Position numbers and translations under genes: made by a program. This document shows positions 18,879 through 27,032 of a stretch of DNA of 64,000 bases, in pieces (position 1 is the first letter of the stretch; each line of letters starts with the position of its first letter). The notes below the pieces were generated by a model. It made no database searches and had not been told where the DNA came from. It saw only the letters and a program-made list of their open reading frames with translations. This stretch comes from Caldiserica bacterium UBA4770. GTDB lineage: Bacteria; Caldisericota; Caldisericia; Caldisericales; Caldisericaceae. The stretch covers positions 1 through 64,000 of the forward strand of contig DHHO01000012.1 in NCBI GenBank assembly GCA_002403335.1, given 5' to 3'.

Positions 18879-19508
18879 ATGCGTATTAAGTGGTTAGGGC
18901 ATTCAAGTTTCCTTATAGAAACTGAAGGAAAGAAAATACTTACCGACCCCTTTGATAAAAGCGTAGGGTACCCAACGGTATTTCCTGCTGTTGATGTTGT
19001 CACAATTTCTCACGAACACTATGACCACAATGCTATAGATCTTGTAAAAAACTATAAAAAAATATTACGAAGTCCCTTAACAGAAACAATAGATAGTATA
19101 AACATAAAGGGTATCAGTGGATTCCATGACAAGGTACAAGGGTCAAAGAGAGGGAATATTACCATTTTTAAAATTGAGTCAGAAGGATTATCGCTTGTCC
19201 ATCTGGGAGATCTGGGAACAAAACTTTCAGAAGAGCAACTCAAAGAGCTCGGGGAGGTGAATATTCTCTTAATCCCTGTTGGCAGCGTCTTTACAGTTGG
19301 CCCGGAAGAAGCATGGGAGGTAATTAGGCAGGTTAAACCAAATATTGCAATTCCTATGCACTATAAGACAAAATACCTCACATTCGACCTCCTTGATGTG
19401 AAAGAGTTTCTCAAGGGAAAAGAATTCGAGGAAAAGGAAACACTTGATATCACAAAAGACACCCTTCCTCCTCCGACTAAGGTTCTCCTTCTGTCTTATT
19501 CTCCTTAA
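18879..19508 (+). CDS. UlaG-like metallo-beta-lactamase-fold hydrolase (UPF0173 type)
   Basis: A 209-residue cytoplasmic hydrolase. It opens with IKWLGHSSFLIETEGKKILTDPF, the UPF0173/UlaG-like start. The metal motif is SHEHYDHNA (residues 47-55), with later metal ligands HLGDLG near 108 and PMHYKTKY near 160. The substrate is unknown in this subfamily. The gene has its own AGGAGGTG ribosome binding site 22 bases after the TPR gene. Its last 32 bases overlap the end of lgt on the other strand. Confidence 0.85.
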   Translation: MRIKWLGHSSFLIETEGKKILTDPFDKSVGYPTVFPAVDVVTISHEHYDHNAIDLVKNYKKILRSPLTETIDSINIKGISGFHDKVQGSKRGNITIFKIESEGLSLVHLGDLGTKLSEEQLKELGEVNILLIPVGSVFTVGPEEAWEVIRQVKPNIAIPMHYKTKYLTFDLLDVKEFLKGKEFEEKETLDITKDTLPPPTKVLLLSYSP

Positions 19509-20307
19509 TTTCTGTAACTGGCGCCCTGATCCTCAGGATCCTGTCAAGGACAATACCTGAAACTATAAATGCAATTGCTCCCCACTGGTTGGGTGTCAGT
19601 GAAAGAAAACGTGTGGGGATATACCTTATATATTCAATAAAAAATAGGAATGTAGAAAACACAAAGGAAAACAAAACAAAGATCTGACCATGATAACGGA
19701 GCTTCCTTTTTCTTATAAAGGAAACAAGGACAATAAAGGTAATCCATCCTCCGAGAGAATTAAGAATCTGAGCTGAATATAGAGGTGTATTAAGGATCTC
19801 GCACTCTGAAAGGGGGTTTTTAAATACAGTTACAAATGGAAAGAACTTCGGCCACCAAGAGGCCGTCGCTTCTATACCATGACAGCATCCATTAAAGAAA
19901 CACGCCCATTTCCCAATACCATATCCTGCAGCCACACCAGGAGCGGCGCTATCAAGCAGTTTAAAGAATGAGGTCTTGTACCTCCTTGTTACAATGGCTG
20001 AGGCAATGATACCACCTCCAAGCATTCCTTCAAAGGAGAGACCACCCTCCCAGATAGCAACAATGTGCCATGGATTCTGTAGATAATAATCAACCCAGGG
20101 TGAGGTGAATATCCAGAAAATTCTTGCCCCCAGGATTCCCCCCACAATAAGCCAGATAGCCATATTAATAAAGGTATCCTCATCAATTCCTTTATATTTT
20201 GTCGCATAGTGCATAGAAATAAAGATGCCTGTAATCACTGCAATTGCAACAATCGCCCCGTACGTCCTTATTGTAAATTCACCAATCCTTATCAATATGG
20301 GAAACAC
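19477..20307 (-). CDS. lgt: Prolipoprotein diacylglyceryl transferase
   Basis: A membrane enzyme that moves diacylglycerol from phosphatidylglycerol to the lipobox cysteine of prolipoproteins, the first step of lipoprotein maturation. It has 276 residues and about seven helices. YGAIVAIAVITG near 15, the Lgt region GGLSFEGMLGGG near 87 and GKWACFFNGCCHG near 132, with the conserved H and GCCxG-type core, identify it. A charged tail ends the protein. The lipoprotein at 58.2 kb would be a client. It starts 9 bases after the herA stop, so it may be the last gene of that operon. Confidence 0.93.
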   Translation of the reverse strand: MFPILIRIGEFTIRTYGAIVAIAVITGIFISMHYATKYKGIDEDTFINMAIWLIVGGILGARIFWIFTSPWVDYYLQNPWHIVAIWEGGLSFEGMLGGGIIASAIVTRRYKTSFFKLLDSAAPGVAAGYGIGKWACFFNGCCHGIEATASWWPKFFPFVTVFKNPLSECEILNTPLYSAQILNSLGGWITFIVLVSFIRKRKLRYHGQIFVLFSFVFSTFLFFIEYIRYIPTRFLSLTPNQWGAIAFIVSGIVLDRILRIRAPVTEIKENKTEGEP

Positions 20308-20316
20308 ATTTCCTCC

Positions 20317-21867
20317 TTAACCGTATAGATCATCTATGGGAGAACTCCCTTTGGAAGGCTTTTGCATTTCGGAAAAGAGCTCCTCTCCAAATTCCCTTAC
20401 CTTTATTGCAACAGGCATGGGAAGGGCATAACCAAAAAGGAGTGCCTCCCTATGCTCAATACTTCTCAATATCTTCCTTAACCTTGCTCCCCCACTTACT
20501 CCCTGAAAGACAGCATCGATATCCTTCTCGTCAAGCAGCTGAAGTGTAAATCTCGTCCCCACCTGAGAGAGGACATCAGGGTCAATTTCACTGGGCCTTT
20601 GATCTATAATAAAAAGCGTTACATTAAACTTTCTCATTTCCCTTGCAATAATACCAAAGATGTTTCCTTCTTTTGATTCCGTGGAAAGGAACTTGTGCGC
20701 TTCTTCAACAACGATTACAATCCTTCTCTTCTCCCTTTCCTCCTCCTCAAGATCCTCGTATCTTCTATGAATCCTTCTTGATATGACATTTGAAACAAGG
20801 AAGTAGCAAAGAGGATCATTATAATACATTCCTGAAAACTGAACGACTACAGAAACACCGCTCTTAAGGCAATTAAGCATCATGTCAATACTGCTTTCTT
20901 CCTCTGTATCCTCAAGAAATCGGAGCCTTCTCAACCTCTGAGTATGCCTTACAAGAGCAGAAAGAGAATTAGGATTTACTCCAAGGATCTGTGCTTCTTC
21001 CTGGCGCTTCTCCTCCCCTGCATCCTGAAGAGAAAAAAGATATTTGAGCCATTCTCTTCCCTTTATCCTCCCCACAATAAGAGCGGTTTCCTCAGATCTC
21101 TCCGAATAGGAAAGGATTGTTGATAAGAGAGAAAGGTCCTCTGGCTCAATGTATTTTAAAGGAATCGTCACGTATTGGTCTGCATCCCTGTTTTCCACGG
21201 AGACATCAAAAACCTTGACTCTCTCAGGGAAAAACGTCTTAAGAGCAGGTGTTACACCCTCCTCTCCCCGAGAATTTCTGCCGTATTCATTATGCATATC
21301 AAAGATAAGAAGAGAGGAGACATTTTCCTTTATGATGCCAGCAAAGATGATCTTTGCAAGAACCGTCTTACCTGAACCAGTAATACCGAAGATAGCATTG
21401 TTCCTCATGCAAAGTTTGTCAAGGTCAAGATAAATATGTTCGTCCATTGTTAAAGGCATCCCCACAAAGAAGGGCTTTTTCACATTCTTGCCGAAGACAA
21501 GCTCAAGGTCCTCTTGCGTTGCCTTCCTGACGCAAGAAAAATGCTCCGGCATTGTTTTAATAGAGAACAGATGGCCTCCACTATCTACCATAAGATAAGA
21601 GGAGACAGATGCTTCAGAAAATGTAATATTACCCTTTATTGCAAACTCTTTGAGTGGGGTATCAGGGGGGTCAAAAAACACATCTTCATTGTAGGATAAG
21701 AGTTTAAGATCATCAACAATACCAAAGAATCTATAAATCTTTCCCTGAACCACTACAAAGTCCCCTAACCTTACCTCCTCAAGCTTAACGTCACTGAGAA
21801 GTCTTATTGTAAATCCCTCTCCTATAGAACCACCCTTCAAGAACCCGATTGAATCCTGATTATTCAA
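20317..21867 (-). CDS. herA: HerA-type hexameric ATPase/helicase with HAS-barrel
   Basis: A 516-residue ATPase of the HerA/FtsK clade. Residues 1-115 form a HAS-barrel-like beta domain. The Walker A motif GITGSGKT is at 161-168, and Walker B is in RRIVIVVEEAHKFL near 390. A polar motif, FTLQLLDEKDID, and an arginine-rich C-terminal region, ARLRKILRSIEHREALLFG, follow. HerA works with the nuclease NurA in archaeal end resection, and bacterial HerA is often found in DNA repair or phage defence pairs. Here the partner is a small HAS-like protein overlapping by 8 bases, not a recognisable NurA. lgt follows 9 bases downstream. Confidence 0.85.
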   Translation of the reverse strand: MNNQDSIGFLKGGSIGEGFTIRLLSDVKLEEVRLGDFVVVQGKIYRFFGIVDDLKLLSYNEDVFFDPPDTPLKEFAIKGNITFSEASVSSYLMVDSGGHLFSIKTMPEHFSCVRKATQEDLELVFGKNVKKPFFVGMPLTMDEHIYLDLDKLCMRNNAIFGITGSGKTVLAKIIFAGIIKENVSSLLIFDMHNEYGRNSRGEEGVTPALKTFFPERVKVFDVSVENRDADQYVTIPLKYIEPEDLSLLSTILSYSERSEETALIVGRIKGREWLKYLFSLQDAGEEKRQEEAQILGVNPNSLSALVRHTQRLRRLRFLEDTEEESSIDMMLNCLKSGVSVVVQFSGMYYNDPLCYFLVSNVISRRIHRRYEDLEEEEREKRRIVIVVEEAHKFLSTESKEGNIFGIIAREMRKFNVTLFIIDQRPSEIDPDVLSQVGTRFTLQLLDEKDIDAVFQGVSGGARLRKILRSIEHREALLFGYALPMPVAIKVREFGEELFSEMQKPSKGSSPIDDLYG

Positions 21868-22444
21868 TTGAGGCCTCCAGTATATCCATCATCATTTTCA
21901 AGGAATGGTAATCCCCCCTGAGAAACAGGGAAAGTCTTCTTAAAATTCTTTCAAGTTCCTCATTTCTCTCTAAAAGAGGGAGGCTCTGAATATAATTCTT
22001 GAGAAGCTTTAAGATCAATTCATTTCTGCGGGGAAGAAGCTTCTCATCAATACTAAAAAGAAGGTCAATAAAATTATCCTTTTTTAAAATAAGACGAAAT
22101 TCCTTATCTTCGACTTCGTACAACAGTGAGTGCACAGGAGGAATCTTTTCTGGATAAAGCAGACTTTCATGTAATGATTCCCCCAGGAGCACTACCTGGA
22201 ACATCCACCTTTGAAGGTAGAAAACATGGGGATGTAACTTCTTAAGTTCCTCCATAGATAAACCATAGGATGCAGGTACTCTCCCGGGAATCTTACTTTC
22301 CACATAATGGTCTACAACAAGAAAAAGAAAACAAGGATCCCCCCGAGTTTTAACGAGGGAACCAAGGGAAGGCAGAGCATCAACCTCTCCCTCGGCAGCA
22401 ATAAAGCCCTCTCTTACAACTAAAACTTCCCCAGCAAATTCCAT
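21860..22444 (-). CDS. HAS-barrel-like partner of HerA, function unknown
   Basis: A 194-residue protein whose first 90 residues look like a HAS-barrel (FAGEVLVVREGFIAAEGEV, then LVVDHYVESKIPGRVPASYGLS and EELKKLHPHVFYLQR). The rest is helical and Leu-rich, with NELILKLLKNYIQSLPLLERNEELERILRRLSL near 135-175. I see none of the conserved acidic residues of NurA nucleases, so I do not call it nurA. It precedes herA with an 8-base overlap and is therefore co-translated with it. It could be an assembly or loading factor for the ATPase, which is inference from context. The ATG has no ribosome binding site and sits 6 bases after a TATAAT box. Confidence 0.6.
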   Translation of the reverse strand: MEFAGEVLVVREGFIAAEGEVDALPSLGSLVKTRGDPCFLFLVVDHYVESKIPGRVPASYGLSMEELKKLHPHVFYLQRWMFQVVLLGESLHESLLYPEKIPPVHSLLYEVEDKEFRLILKKDNFIDLLFSIDEKLLPRRNELILKLLKNYIQSLPLLERNEELERILRRLSLFLRGDYHSLKMMMDILEASIE

Positions 22445-22450
22445 TAAAAC

Positions 22451-22456
22451 ATTATA
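22451..22456 (-). promoter_or_regulatory. -10 box of a leaderless herA-operon transcript
   Basis: On the minus strand TATAAT is followed by 6 bases and the ATG at 22444, with no Shine-Dalgarno sequence. No convincing -35 is visible. Confidence 0.55.
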
Positions 22457-22487
22457 CAGATTTTTACTTAAATACCGTAGTTATATG

Positions 22488-22493
22488 TATAAT
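22488..22493 (+). promoter_or_regulatory. -10 box of folD
   Basis: TATAAT lies 16 bases before the ATG of folD, with AAAGGAGG in between. The implied leader is only about 10 bases. It is divergent from the herA-operon -10 box 32 bases away. Confidence 0.55.
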
Positions 22494-22509
22494 AGAAAAG
22501 GAGGAATCA

Positions 22510-23358
22510 ATGATAATAAATGGAAAAGAGATTGCCCAGAAGGTGGAAGAGGCCCTGGTTAAACAGGTTCAAAGTTTGAAAGAGAGATTGATTAGCCCTT
22601 CTATGGCCCTTATTCAAATAGGGGAGGACAAAGCAAGTACAAGCTATGCAAAGAGTATTGCAAGGGAGGCACAGAATTCTGGTATTTACCTTGAATATCA
22701 CAACCTTCCATCTGAGACACCCCAGCAAGAACTTCTTTCCACAATAAAGAAACTCAACGAAAGAAAAGATATAAATGGGATTATGGTGGAGCTCCCCCTT
22801 CCCCAACACATCGATAGAGATGCAATTATTGAAGCAATTAGCCCTGAAAAGGACATTGATTGTTTTCATCCCATAAACATTGGCAGACTTCTGGAAGGAA
22901 ATGCAAGATTTATCCCTGCAACCGCACAGAGTATCCTTGAAACAATAAAAAATGTCTCTCCTGTGATAGAGGGGAAGTTTGCAGTTATCATCGGGAGGAG
23001 TAACATCGTGGGAAAGCCAACAGCCTTGCTCCTCATGCAGGAAAATGCAACAATCACCGTCTGCCACTCTCATACAAAAAATCTACAAAGCATTGCACAA
23101 ATGGCAGATATCCTTGTTGTCTCAACTGGAAGGCCCCAGATGATAACCAGAAGTTATGTAAAAAGAGGGGCAGTTGTTATAGACGTGGGTATTAACAAAG
23201 TGGAAGGAAGAATTGTTGGAGACGTAGACTTTGAGGATGTAAAAGATGTAGCAGGGTGGATTACCCCAGTCCCCGGTGGAATCGGGATTCTTACAACTCT
23301 GATGCTTTTGAAAAATACAGTAAAAGCTGCAAAGATACAGAACGGGATAAGCTGGTAG
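22510..23358 (+). CDS. folD: Methylenetetrahydrofolate dehydrogenase/cyclohydrolase
   Basis: A bifunctional cytoplasmic enzyme that interconverts 5,10-methylene-, methenyl- and 10-formyl-tetrahydrofolate, supplying one-carbon units. It has 282 residues. The active-site region TSYAKSIAREAQNSGI has the catalytic Tyr and is followed by GIMVELPLPQHID near 92. The NADP-binding part has VIIGRSNIVGKPTALLLMQENATITVCHSHT near 160-190, and the C-terminal PVPGGIGILTTLMLL is complete. It stands just upstream of adenosylhomocysteinase, linking folate and methyl-cycle functions, but 94 bases separate them. Confidence 0.96.
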   Translation: MIINGKEIAQKVEEALVKQVQSLKERLISPSMALIQIGEDKASTSYAKSIAREAQNSGIYLEYHNLPSETPQQELLSTIKKLNERKDINGIMVELPLPQHIDRDAIIEAISPEKDIDCFHPINIGRLLEGNARFIPATAQSILETIKNVSPVIEGKFAVIIGRSNIVGKPTALLLMQENATITVCHSHTKNLQSIAQMADILVVSTGRPQMITRSYVKRGAVVIDVGINKVEGRIVGDVDFEDVKDVAGWITPVPGGIGILTTLMLLKNTVKAAKIQNGISW

Positions 23359-23452
23359 AAAAGGAATATATCTCAGAGCTCACTAAAGAGTTTTATCTTT
23401 TATTTCAATTCCTTGTGATTTGCAATGATATAACACTTATAAGGAGAAAAAA

Positions 23453-24661
23453 ATGGAAGGAAAATTAAAAATCGATTGGGCAAAGGAGCATATGCCGCTT
23501 TTGAACAACATTGAAAAAGAGTTTAGAGAAAAACGGTTGCTGAAAGATACAAGAATAAGCATTGCACTACATCTTGAGGCAAAAACTGCAAACCTTGCAA
23601 TCGCTCTATCAAATGGAGGCGCAGAGGTTGCAATAACAAGCTCGAATCCGCTTACAACACAGGATGATGTAGCAGATGCGCTTAAAGAATTCGGTATAAA
23701 GGTTTTTGCAAGAAGAGGCATCTCCGATAAGGAGTACATAAAAAATTGTAACAGGGTTCTTGATATAAAACCCCACATCATCATAGACGACGGGGGGGAC
23801 CTCGTCAACCTTTTGCATACAGAAAGAGGTGATGTTATAAGAAATGTGATTGGGGCGTGCGAGGAGACAACAACAGGAGTGGAAAGAGATAGATTGCTTG
23901 AGAAGAAAAAATTATTGAGCTTTCCAGTGATTGCAGTGAACAATGCAAAGTGTAAGCACCTCTTTGACAATAGATACGGCACAGGGCAATCTGCATGGGA
24001 TGGTATCATAAGAACTACGAATGTCAACATTGCGGGAAAAAACGTCGTAGTTGCAGGTTATGGATGGGTAGGAAAGGGTATTGCAATGCGTGCGAAAGGA
24101 TTTGGAGCAAGAGTAATTGTAACGGAAGTAGACCCGATAAAAGCAATGGAAGCATACATGGATGGGTTTGAAATTATGAGAATGAAAGAGGCAGCAAAAT
24201 TAGGGGACATATTCGTGACAGCAACAGGCAACACAGATGTCATTGACGCAAGATACTTTGAACGTATGAAAGATGGAGCAATCCTCGCAAATGCAGGACA
24301 CTTTGATGTAGAGGTTAAGATGAAGGACCTAAAGAAAATTGCAAAAGGCTTTAGAGAGGTTAGAAAAAATATCACAGAGTACGTCCTCAGAGATGGCAGA
24401 AGGCTCTATGTACTTGGAGAGGGTCGTCTTGTAAACCTTGCCTGTGCAGACGGGCATCCGATTGAGATTATGGATCTCTCGTTTGCAGTACAGGCACTCT
24501 CAGTTGAGTATCTTCTGAAAAATAGCAAAAACCTCAAGGCACAAGTCTACGAGGTACCGGAAGATCTCGATAAAAATATTGCAGAAAAATTTCTCTCTGC
24601 ATATAAAATCAAGATTGACAGGCTAACAAAAGAACAGATTAACTATTTAACAAAATTATGA
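23453..24661 (+). CDS. ahcY: Adenosylhomocysteinase
   Basis: Hydrolyses S-adenosylhomocysteine to adenosine and homocysteine with a bound NAD, relieving product inhibition of methyltransferases. It has 402 residues. NGGAEVAITSSNPLTTQDD near 56-74, the EETTTGVERD motif near 140 and the NAD-binding VVAGYGWVGKGIAMRAKGFGA near 200 are intact, and the NAGHFDVE motif is near 282. The protein ends ITKEQINYLTKL-like and lacks the DHYRY tail that in classical enzymes reaches into the neighbouring subunit's NAD site; the thermophile-type shorter form is likely. An AAGGAGA box precedes the ATG. Confidence 0.94.
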   Translation: MEGKLKIDWAKEHMPLLNNIEKEFREKRLLKDTRISIALHLEAKTANLAIALSNGGAEVAITSSNPLTTQDDVADALKEFGIKVFARRGISDKEYIKNCNRVLDIKPHIIIDDGGDLVNLLHTERGDVIRNVIGACEETTTGVERDRLLEKKKLLSFPVIAVNNAKCKHLFDNRYGTGQSAWDGIIRTTNVNIAGKNVVVAGYGWVGKGIAMRAKGFGARVIVTEVDPIKAMEAYMDGFEIMRMKEAAKLGDIFVTATGNTDVIDARYFERMKDGAILANAGHFDVEVKMKDLKKIAKGFREVRKNITEYVLRDGRRLYVLGEGRLVNLACADGHPIEIMDLSFAVQALSVEYLLKNSKNLKAQVYEVPEDLDKNIAEKFLSAYKIKIDRLTKEQINYLTKL

Positions 24662-24718
24662 TGAAAAAAATTTCAGTAATTTGCCCTCTCAGAGAGTCTT
24701 ATATATAGGAGGCAATGG

Positions 24719-25183
24719 ATGAGTATTTTCGAAGAGGTTTATGAAGAAACATTCGATTCTGTCTATAAATATGTGTTCTCAAGAACCGGACAAAAGGATA
24801 TCTCAGAAGATATTATAAGTACAACATTTCTAAAGGTACTCACCAGATACAGCCATATAAAAGACAAAGGGAGACTCAAGGCACTGCTCTTTGCAATTGC
24901 AAGAAATTGCATGATGGACTATTTTAATAAGGTCAAGAAGATCGAACACCTTGAGAACGACCCTATAACAGATTTGACATGGGAGGATGAAGAAGAGGAA
25001 CTTCTTTCATCAGCCATTCAGAAGCTCTCCGACGAAGAAAAAGAGATTATAACCCTCAAATATTTTTCAGGCCTTACATTCAGAGAAATTGGTCTCATCC
25101 TTAATGCCAATGAAAAAACCGTGCAGTCAAGGATTTATAAGATCCTTGAAAGATTACGGGAGGAGGTAAATAATGGATATTGA
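24719..25183 (+). CDS. ECF-type RNA polymerase sigma factor
   Basis: A 154-residue group IV sigma factor. Region 2 (residues 1-75: VYKYVFSRTGQKDISEDIISTTFLKVLTR) binds polymerase and the -10 element. Region 4 (95-150: SDEEKEIITLKYFSGLTFREIGLILNANEKTVQSRIYKILERLRE) is the -35-binding helix-turn-helix. A GGAGG box precedes the ATG. Its last 11 bases overlap the start of a membrane-anchored partner, the usual sigma/anti-sigma arrangement. The target promoters are not evident here, and autoregulation is likely but unseen. Confidence 0.9.
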   Translation: MSIFEEVYEETFDSVYKYVFSRTGQKDISEDIISTTFLKVLTRYSHIKDKGRLKALLFAIARNCMMDYFNKVKKIEHLENDPITDLTWEDEEEELLSSAIQKLSDEEKEIITLKYFSGLTFREIGLILNANEKTVQSRIYKILERLREEVNNGY

Positions 25184-26981
25184 AAGAGTTCTTAAAAAAA
25201 TGGGAGAAGAGCTCTATGTAGATAAAGCATTAAAAGAAACATTAAGAGAAAAAATGAGAAGGAGAGAGAAGACAAAAAGAGGGATTATCTATTTAGCTAC
25301 AGCGTTTGCAATCTTCCTTGTTGTTTTAATACCCTTGAGGATGAGCTCTCCTGTTTTCTGTGCAAAAGACATGACACACCTTGTTGAAATAGACCTTATA
25401 AGTGAAGAACCAGAAAGCATTGCTTACCTTGGAGAATATAAAGGAGGATTGCTTCTTTGCAAGACAAAAGGTATATTTCTTCTTAAGGATGGAGTTGAAA
25501 CTGAGATTGTAAAGGGGCATTTCCCGGGAGCCGTATTCAATGGCAAGGATAAGATTGCATATTTAGGCTGGAATAGAGACAAACCCTGCATAAATTTTAT
25601 AGAACTCAAGACAAAAACAGAAGGAACGCTTTATGAATTCGAATCTTCGGAAGTATTCCCATCATCAGTTGCTTTCTTTCCTGATGCAAGGCACATTGTT
25701 TTCTCCAGAGGTTTAACAAAGGTTGAAAATGACAAGCTTGTTGTTTCATATTGGAACGGCATATCTATCCTTAATATCGAAGATGAAAGCGTCGTAAGCA
25801 TATCAGACGAAGGAGGTTACCCTGCGGTTTCCTCTGATGGGAGATACATATTCTATAGCGTGGAGAATAAAGGGATCTTTAGATACAATATGAGAAGCGG
25901 GATAACTGATCAGGTTATAACAGGCAATATTAGAAGCATTGCTACATCTTACGGCGGAGAATTATTGGCCTTTGTGAGTTGGCCTCAACATGAGGGAGAA
26001 GAGGAGAGTGTCTCCATTATGAATCTAAAGAACGGGAGCTTAAAGGTACTTCTTTCATCAAAAAGTTCGACTTATTACTCCCTTATTTTCAAAGACGACC
26101 TTACGCTTATCGTGGAAAAATGCGACTCAATTCAGGGGAGAGACTCTTCTACTTTCACTTTACTCCAAATCAGTCTTGGAAGAGAAGAAAATACACCCGA
26201 ATATATTGTAAGCCTATTTATGAGAGGGATTCTTACAAGAAACGATGACTTCTCAAGAGCATTTGTGGATAGTGCAGATATTATGTCTGGCTTTTCACTG
26301 TCAAATCCTCACCCCACAGGGTTCAGGATTATCAGTGTAGAAAGAAGCGGAAACAATTATATTGTGAAGGCAGAAGTCTTTTTCTCTTATAATGCCAGTG
26401 CATACTTCGAAAAACTCACATGCAATTTTTTAGTTGACAGAACCTCCTCTATTATAAAAGATATAAAAAGAGACACCTCAAAACAGGTCATTTACACTCC
26501 CAAGGATAATGCGATCCTTCTTATAACCACCAAAGGAGTGAATGGAAAGGAAACTACCGACAGGCTTGTTTCTCCTGAGATTCCACAGGATGGAGGAGTA
26601 TCTTCCCTTTGCTATATAGAGGAAAGAGATACACTTATCTATACGATACAATTCAAAGATCAGTTTACAGTATCATCTTATGATACAATTTCAAGAACTT
26701 CAAAGGTATTATGTGCAATCGAAGGCGCAGTGGAGCAGATTACCCCTGGTAATGACTTTATAATCATCTCCTATCGTAATAAAGAGGGGAGACAATCCTT
26801 TAAGATGTTTCACGGGGAGGAAGAGATAGATCAAGAAAGTATAAGTCAATTTCAGAAGACAAACGAATATGAAGTATACCTCCCCTATGTTGAAGGAGAT
26901 ACAGTATTCTTTCCATTCTATAGAGGTACCGCAAATACAAGGATTTTTGAATTTATAAGGTTTACTCCAGACTTGGATTGA
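25173..26981 (+). CDS. Membrane-anchored TolB-like beta-propeller protein, probable anti-sigma partner
   Basis: A 602-residue protein. The first 35 residues are cytoplasmic and strongly charged (ERVLKKMGEELYVDKALKETLREKMRRREK), followed by one membrane helix (GIIYLATAFAIFLVVLIPL, about 36-55). The outside part holds WD40/TolB-like repeats (VFFPDARHIVFSRG, YPAVSSDGRYIFYSV, YGGELLAFVSW) to about 290, then a mixed region with further propeller-like strands to the end. The short cytoplasmic tail is too small for a classical zinc anti-sigma domain but is placed to hold the upstream sigma factor. An extracytoplasmic sensor that controls the sigma factor is the likeliest role. Confidence 0.7.
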   Translation: MDIERVLKKMGEELYVDKALKETLREKMRRREKTKRGIIYLATAFAIFLVVLIPLRMSSPVFCAKDMTHLVEIDLISEEPESIAYLGEYKGGLLLCKTKGIFLLKDGVETEIVKGHFPGAVFNGKDKIAYLGWNRDKPCINFIELKTKTEGTLYEFESSEVFPSSVAFFPDARHIVFSRGLTKVENDKLVVSYWNGISILNIEDESVVSISDEGGYPAVSSDGRYIFYSVENKGIFRYNMRSGITDQVITGNIRSIATSYGGELLAFVSWPQHEGEEESVSIMNLKNGSLKVLLSSKSSTYYSLIFKDDLTLIVEKCDSIQGRDSSTFTLLQISLGREENTPEYIVSLFMRGILTRNDDFSRAFVDSADIMSGFSLSNPHPTGFRIISVERSGNNYIVKAEVFFSYNASAYFEKLTCNFLVDRTSSIIKDIKRDTSKQVIYTPKDNAILLITTKGVNGKETTDRLVSPEIPQDGGVSSLCYIEERDTLIYTIQFKDQFTVSSYDTISRTSKVLCAIEGAVEQITPGNDFIIISYRNKEGRQSFKMFHGEEEIDQESISQFQKTNEYEVYLPYVEGDTVFFPFYRGTANTRIFEFIRFTPDLD

Positions 26982-27005
26982 TAAATTCCCTCCCCATGTT
27001 ATAAT
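26978..27005 (+). promoter_or_regulatory. Sigma-70-type promoter for the proteasome-fold gene
   Basis: TTGATA (26978-26983) and TATAAT (27000-27005) are spaced by 16 bases. The promoter begins at the stop codon of the preceding gene and serves the gene starting at 27033. Confidence 0.7.
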
Positions 27006-27032
27006 ATCCTGAAATAAATTAGGGAGGTGAAT

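Noticed and set aside
21860..22444. NurA nuclease
   Set aside because: None of the expected acidic metal-binding motifs is visible; the fold looks HAS-barrel-like.
22507..23073. A 188-residue gene antisense to folD
   Set aside because: Cysteine-rich nonsense frame opposite a well-supported gene.
23359..23452. SAH or SAM riboswitch before ahcY
   Set aside because: The 94-base spacer is too short and shows no conserved core or nested stems.
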